Part shown: positions 62,839 to 64,000 of the stretch, in pieces
How positions within the stretch are numbered: position 1 is the first letter of the stretch
Layout: each line of letters opens with the position of its first letter
Origin: Burkholderiales bacterium PBB3
Lineage (GTDB): Bacteria > Pseudomonadota > Gammaproteobacteria > Burkholderiales > Burkholderiaceae_C
Assembly: GCA_002256115.1 (NCBI GenBank)
Contig: NKIK01000002.1
Span: forward strand, 62,001 to 126,000
DNA: 64,000 bases
Direction: 5' to 3'
Made by a program: the position numbers and the translations under genes
The notes under the pieces: generated by a model
Seen by the model: only the letters and a program-made list of their open reading frames with translations
What the model was told of the DNA's origin: nothing
The model's database searches: none

Positions 62839-63178
62839 CTTTCCACTCCTTCAGGCGTTTGATCGCCATTTCGATATCGCTAGGGTTCGTCTGCTGAGTT
62901 TTCTTGACAAAGGCGTGAAGCAAAATCATTTCTGACTGCTCTACAGCGAACAAAACCCGCGCAATACGATTACCTATCTTGCTCCGAACTTCTCAAATTG
63001 AGCCTCGCAGGTGATCTACCCGAGGCTTACCGATAGGCCACTTGTACTGAACATAGGCTATGTCTTCACCTACCGCTTGCCGGTCTGCCTTATCCAAGGC
63101 CCTCAGCCACTCACGTACTGGCTCGTCACCGCTGGCAGATCGGTAAAACGTTGCTGGCATTTTACGAACTGACGACAT
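62822..63178 (-). pseudogene. RelE/HigB (Gp49-like) toxin broken by a nonsense codon
   Basis: The frame reads MPATFYRSASGDEPVREWL, then KPRVDHLRGSI and a TGA at 62993-62995. Directly after it, in the same frame, EVRSKIGNRIARVLFAV, MILLHAFVKKTQQTNPSD and AIKRLKEWKDG continue to a stop at 62822. Family members have tryptophan at the interrupted place (xxWEVR), so one TGG-to-TGA change explains the break. The catalytic-type RIARVLF segment lies downstream, so the truncated product should be inactive. The antitoxin gene remains open. Confidence 0.85.
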
Positions 63179-63558
63179 GCTCTAAGTGTACCTTATAGAG
63201 TACTTTATTGATCTGACTCTTAGTCCTCACGTACCAAACTTCCAAAGAGACTAGCCTCCGCAAAAACCATACAAAATACTTGTAGACGCTATACAAATAG
63301 GAGCTGCTCCCGCACTATCTACGGCTTGAATGGCCTAAACGGCACTCAAGTCGCCCCCTGTCGCCCTCCATAAGCCGCAAAGCAAGGCGCTGGGCCTGAC
63401 GCATCTTCAGAGTTGCGTTCGGTATCGAAATTGGATTGACCCTGAAACTGACATGTCCGTTGTCTGCTAGCCAAGGAGCGGTCTGAGTGCAACGGCGAGG
63501 TAAAGAAGGAGGCCGAAGGCCGGGTGACACGAGTGATTGCGCCCAGCCCCCTCTCGGG
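63179..63558. other. Gene-free region with repeats
   Basis: No gene is supported. It carries the toxin promoter side, an inverted copy of repeat family 1 at 63287-63335, about 150 bases without recognised features, and copy B of repeat family 4 up to the DedA stop. Confidence 0.6.
63287..63335 (-). repeat. Dispersed repeat family 1, copy I
   Basis: The complement reads GCCATTCAAGCCGTAGATAG, TGCGGGAGCAGCTCCTATTT and GTATAGC. It lies in the gap between the toxin pseudogene and the DedA gene. Confidence 0.8.
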
Positions 63559-63573
63559 CTAGCCGCTCGACGC
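63495..63573. repeat. Repeat family 4, copy B (module 1 inverted)
   Basis: GCGAGGTAAAGAAGGAGGCC with GAAGGCCGGGTGACACGAG is the exact complement of module 1 at 62438. GCCCAGCCCCCTCTCGGGCT and AGCCGCTCGACGCC match module 2 in direct orientation and supply the end of the DedA gene. Confidence 0.75.
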
Positions 63574-64000
63574 CACCTCAGCGTTGCGACTCGACTTCCA
63601 GGCTCCATAAATCACAAACAGGCCTGGCAACAAGATCATCGTCCAAATGATTTTGTCCAGATTCTGCTTAACCCACGGCAAGCTGCCCAAAAAGTAGCCC
63701 GCCGTGCAAATGCCGAGCACCCACAGCAGCGCGCCCGCAATGTTGTAGGCCATGAACTTGACGCGGTTCATCTCTGCCACGCCCGCCACAAAGGGCGCAA
63801 AGGTGCGCAAGAAGGGCATAAAGCGCGCCGCGATGATGGTGATGCCGCCGTAGGTTTCATAAAAGCTGTGGGCCTTGTCAAACGCCTTCTTGTTGAACCA
63901 GCGTGATTGTTCCCACTGGAACACCTTTGGCCCCAAGTAGCGGCCAATGGAATAGTTGCACTGATCGCCTAAAAATGCCGCCGTGATGAGTACAGCGCAC
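63559..64000 (-). CDS. DedA-family membrane protein (partial, runs off right edge)
   Basis: The visible 146 residues include FLGDQCNYSIGRYLGPKVF, FYETYGGITIIAARFMPFLR with the conserved arginine, TFAPFVAGVAEMNRVKFM and a terminal pair of transmembrane helices (LLWVLGICTAGYFLG, IIWTMILLPGLFVIYGAW). DedA proteins are inner-membrane transporters needed for envelope integrity, some of them lipid scramblases for undecaprenyl phosphate. The N-terminus lies beyond base 64000. The last residues AEVASSG and the stop come from repeat family 4. Confidence 0.92.
   Translation of the reverse strand, partial: CAVLITAAFLGDQCNYSIGRYLGPKVFQWEQSRWFNKKAFDKAHSFYETYGGITIIAARFMPFLRTFAPFVAGVAEMNRVKFMAYNIAGALLWVLGICTAGYFLGSLPWVKQNLDKIIWTMILLPGLFVIYGAWKSSRNAEVASSG

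Overview
The window is chromosomal DNA of a betaproteobacterium, most likely family Comamonadaceae (Rhodoferax/Polaromonas-like). The evidence is the gene order gyrA-serC-pheA-tyrA-aroA/cmk-rpsA-ihfB-lapA-lapB-rfaE1-hldD, a fused aroA-cmk gene, a tmRNA with the tag ANDERFALAA, a Bug-type periplasmic binding protein, and high GC with short gaps. This assignment is inference; no search was run.

Layout. 1-4170 (minus): envelope-type cluster (beta-propeller, polysaccharide deacetylase, sterol-desaturase-like hydroxylase, EI24 protein) plus a pseudouridine synthase. 4257-6583 (plus): HD-GYP response regulator and a DUF2726-like protein. 6580-7406 (minus): GNAT/DUF1778 toxin-antitoxin pair. 7464-10780: remnant of an integrative element (tyrosine integrase, AlpA, HTH protein, unknown genes) abutting the 3' end of ssrA. 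10778-12733 (minus): tmRNA, ubiG, OmpA-family protein. 12968-27089 (plus): DNA gyrase A, serine/aromatic amino-acid synthesis, S1, IHF beta, LPS assembly and heptose genes, fluoride channel. 27285-31960: S9 peptidase, molybdopterin oxidoreductase, EVE protein. 32044-38737: globin, sigma-54 regulator, chemoreceptor fragment, PRC-barrel protein, large RCC1-repeat protein. 38831-40930: accessory island with a group II intron 3' remnant and a small integron-type gene-cassette cluster. 41131-45780: parC, parE. 45892-49840: MFS transporter, 41-residue membrane protein, methyltransferase, dapA, bamC. 49963-57461: lipoprotein, RoxA, SlyD-like isomerase, chemoreceptor C-terminal remnant, EAL/HDOD protein, xerD, Bug protein, AEC transporter. 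57473-64000: AmpG-like transporter, queG, tsaE, amiC, HigBA-like pair with a nonsense mutation in the toxin, partial DedA gene.

Two themes stand out. First, 39181-40930 looks like an integrase-less cassette cluster: two 87-bp attC-like sites, three GTTAGGC-type core sites, three orphan genes all on the minus strand, and a leader with a promoter-like sequence, an 18-bp palindrome and a 20-codon ORF with a perfect Shine-Dalgarno that ends inside the first core site. A group II intron 3' remnant in the opposite orientation lies beside it. Second, four dispersed repeat families recur through the window, mostly just downstream of stop codons, but copies are also read in frame inside AroA, TsaE, AmiC and the signal peptide of the deacetylase.

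No tRNA, rRNA, CRISPR array or intact insertion sequence was seen. Start codons were chosen by eye from ribosome-binding sites and family N-termini and are the least certain part of the coordinates.
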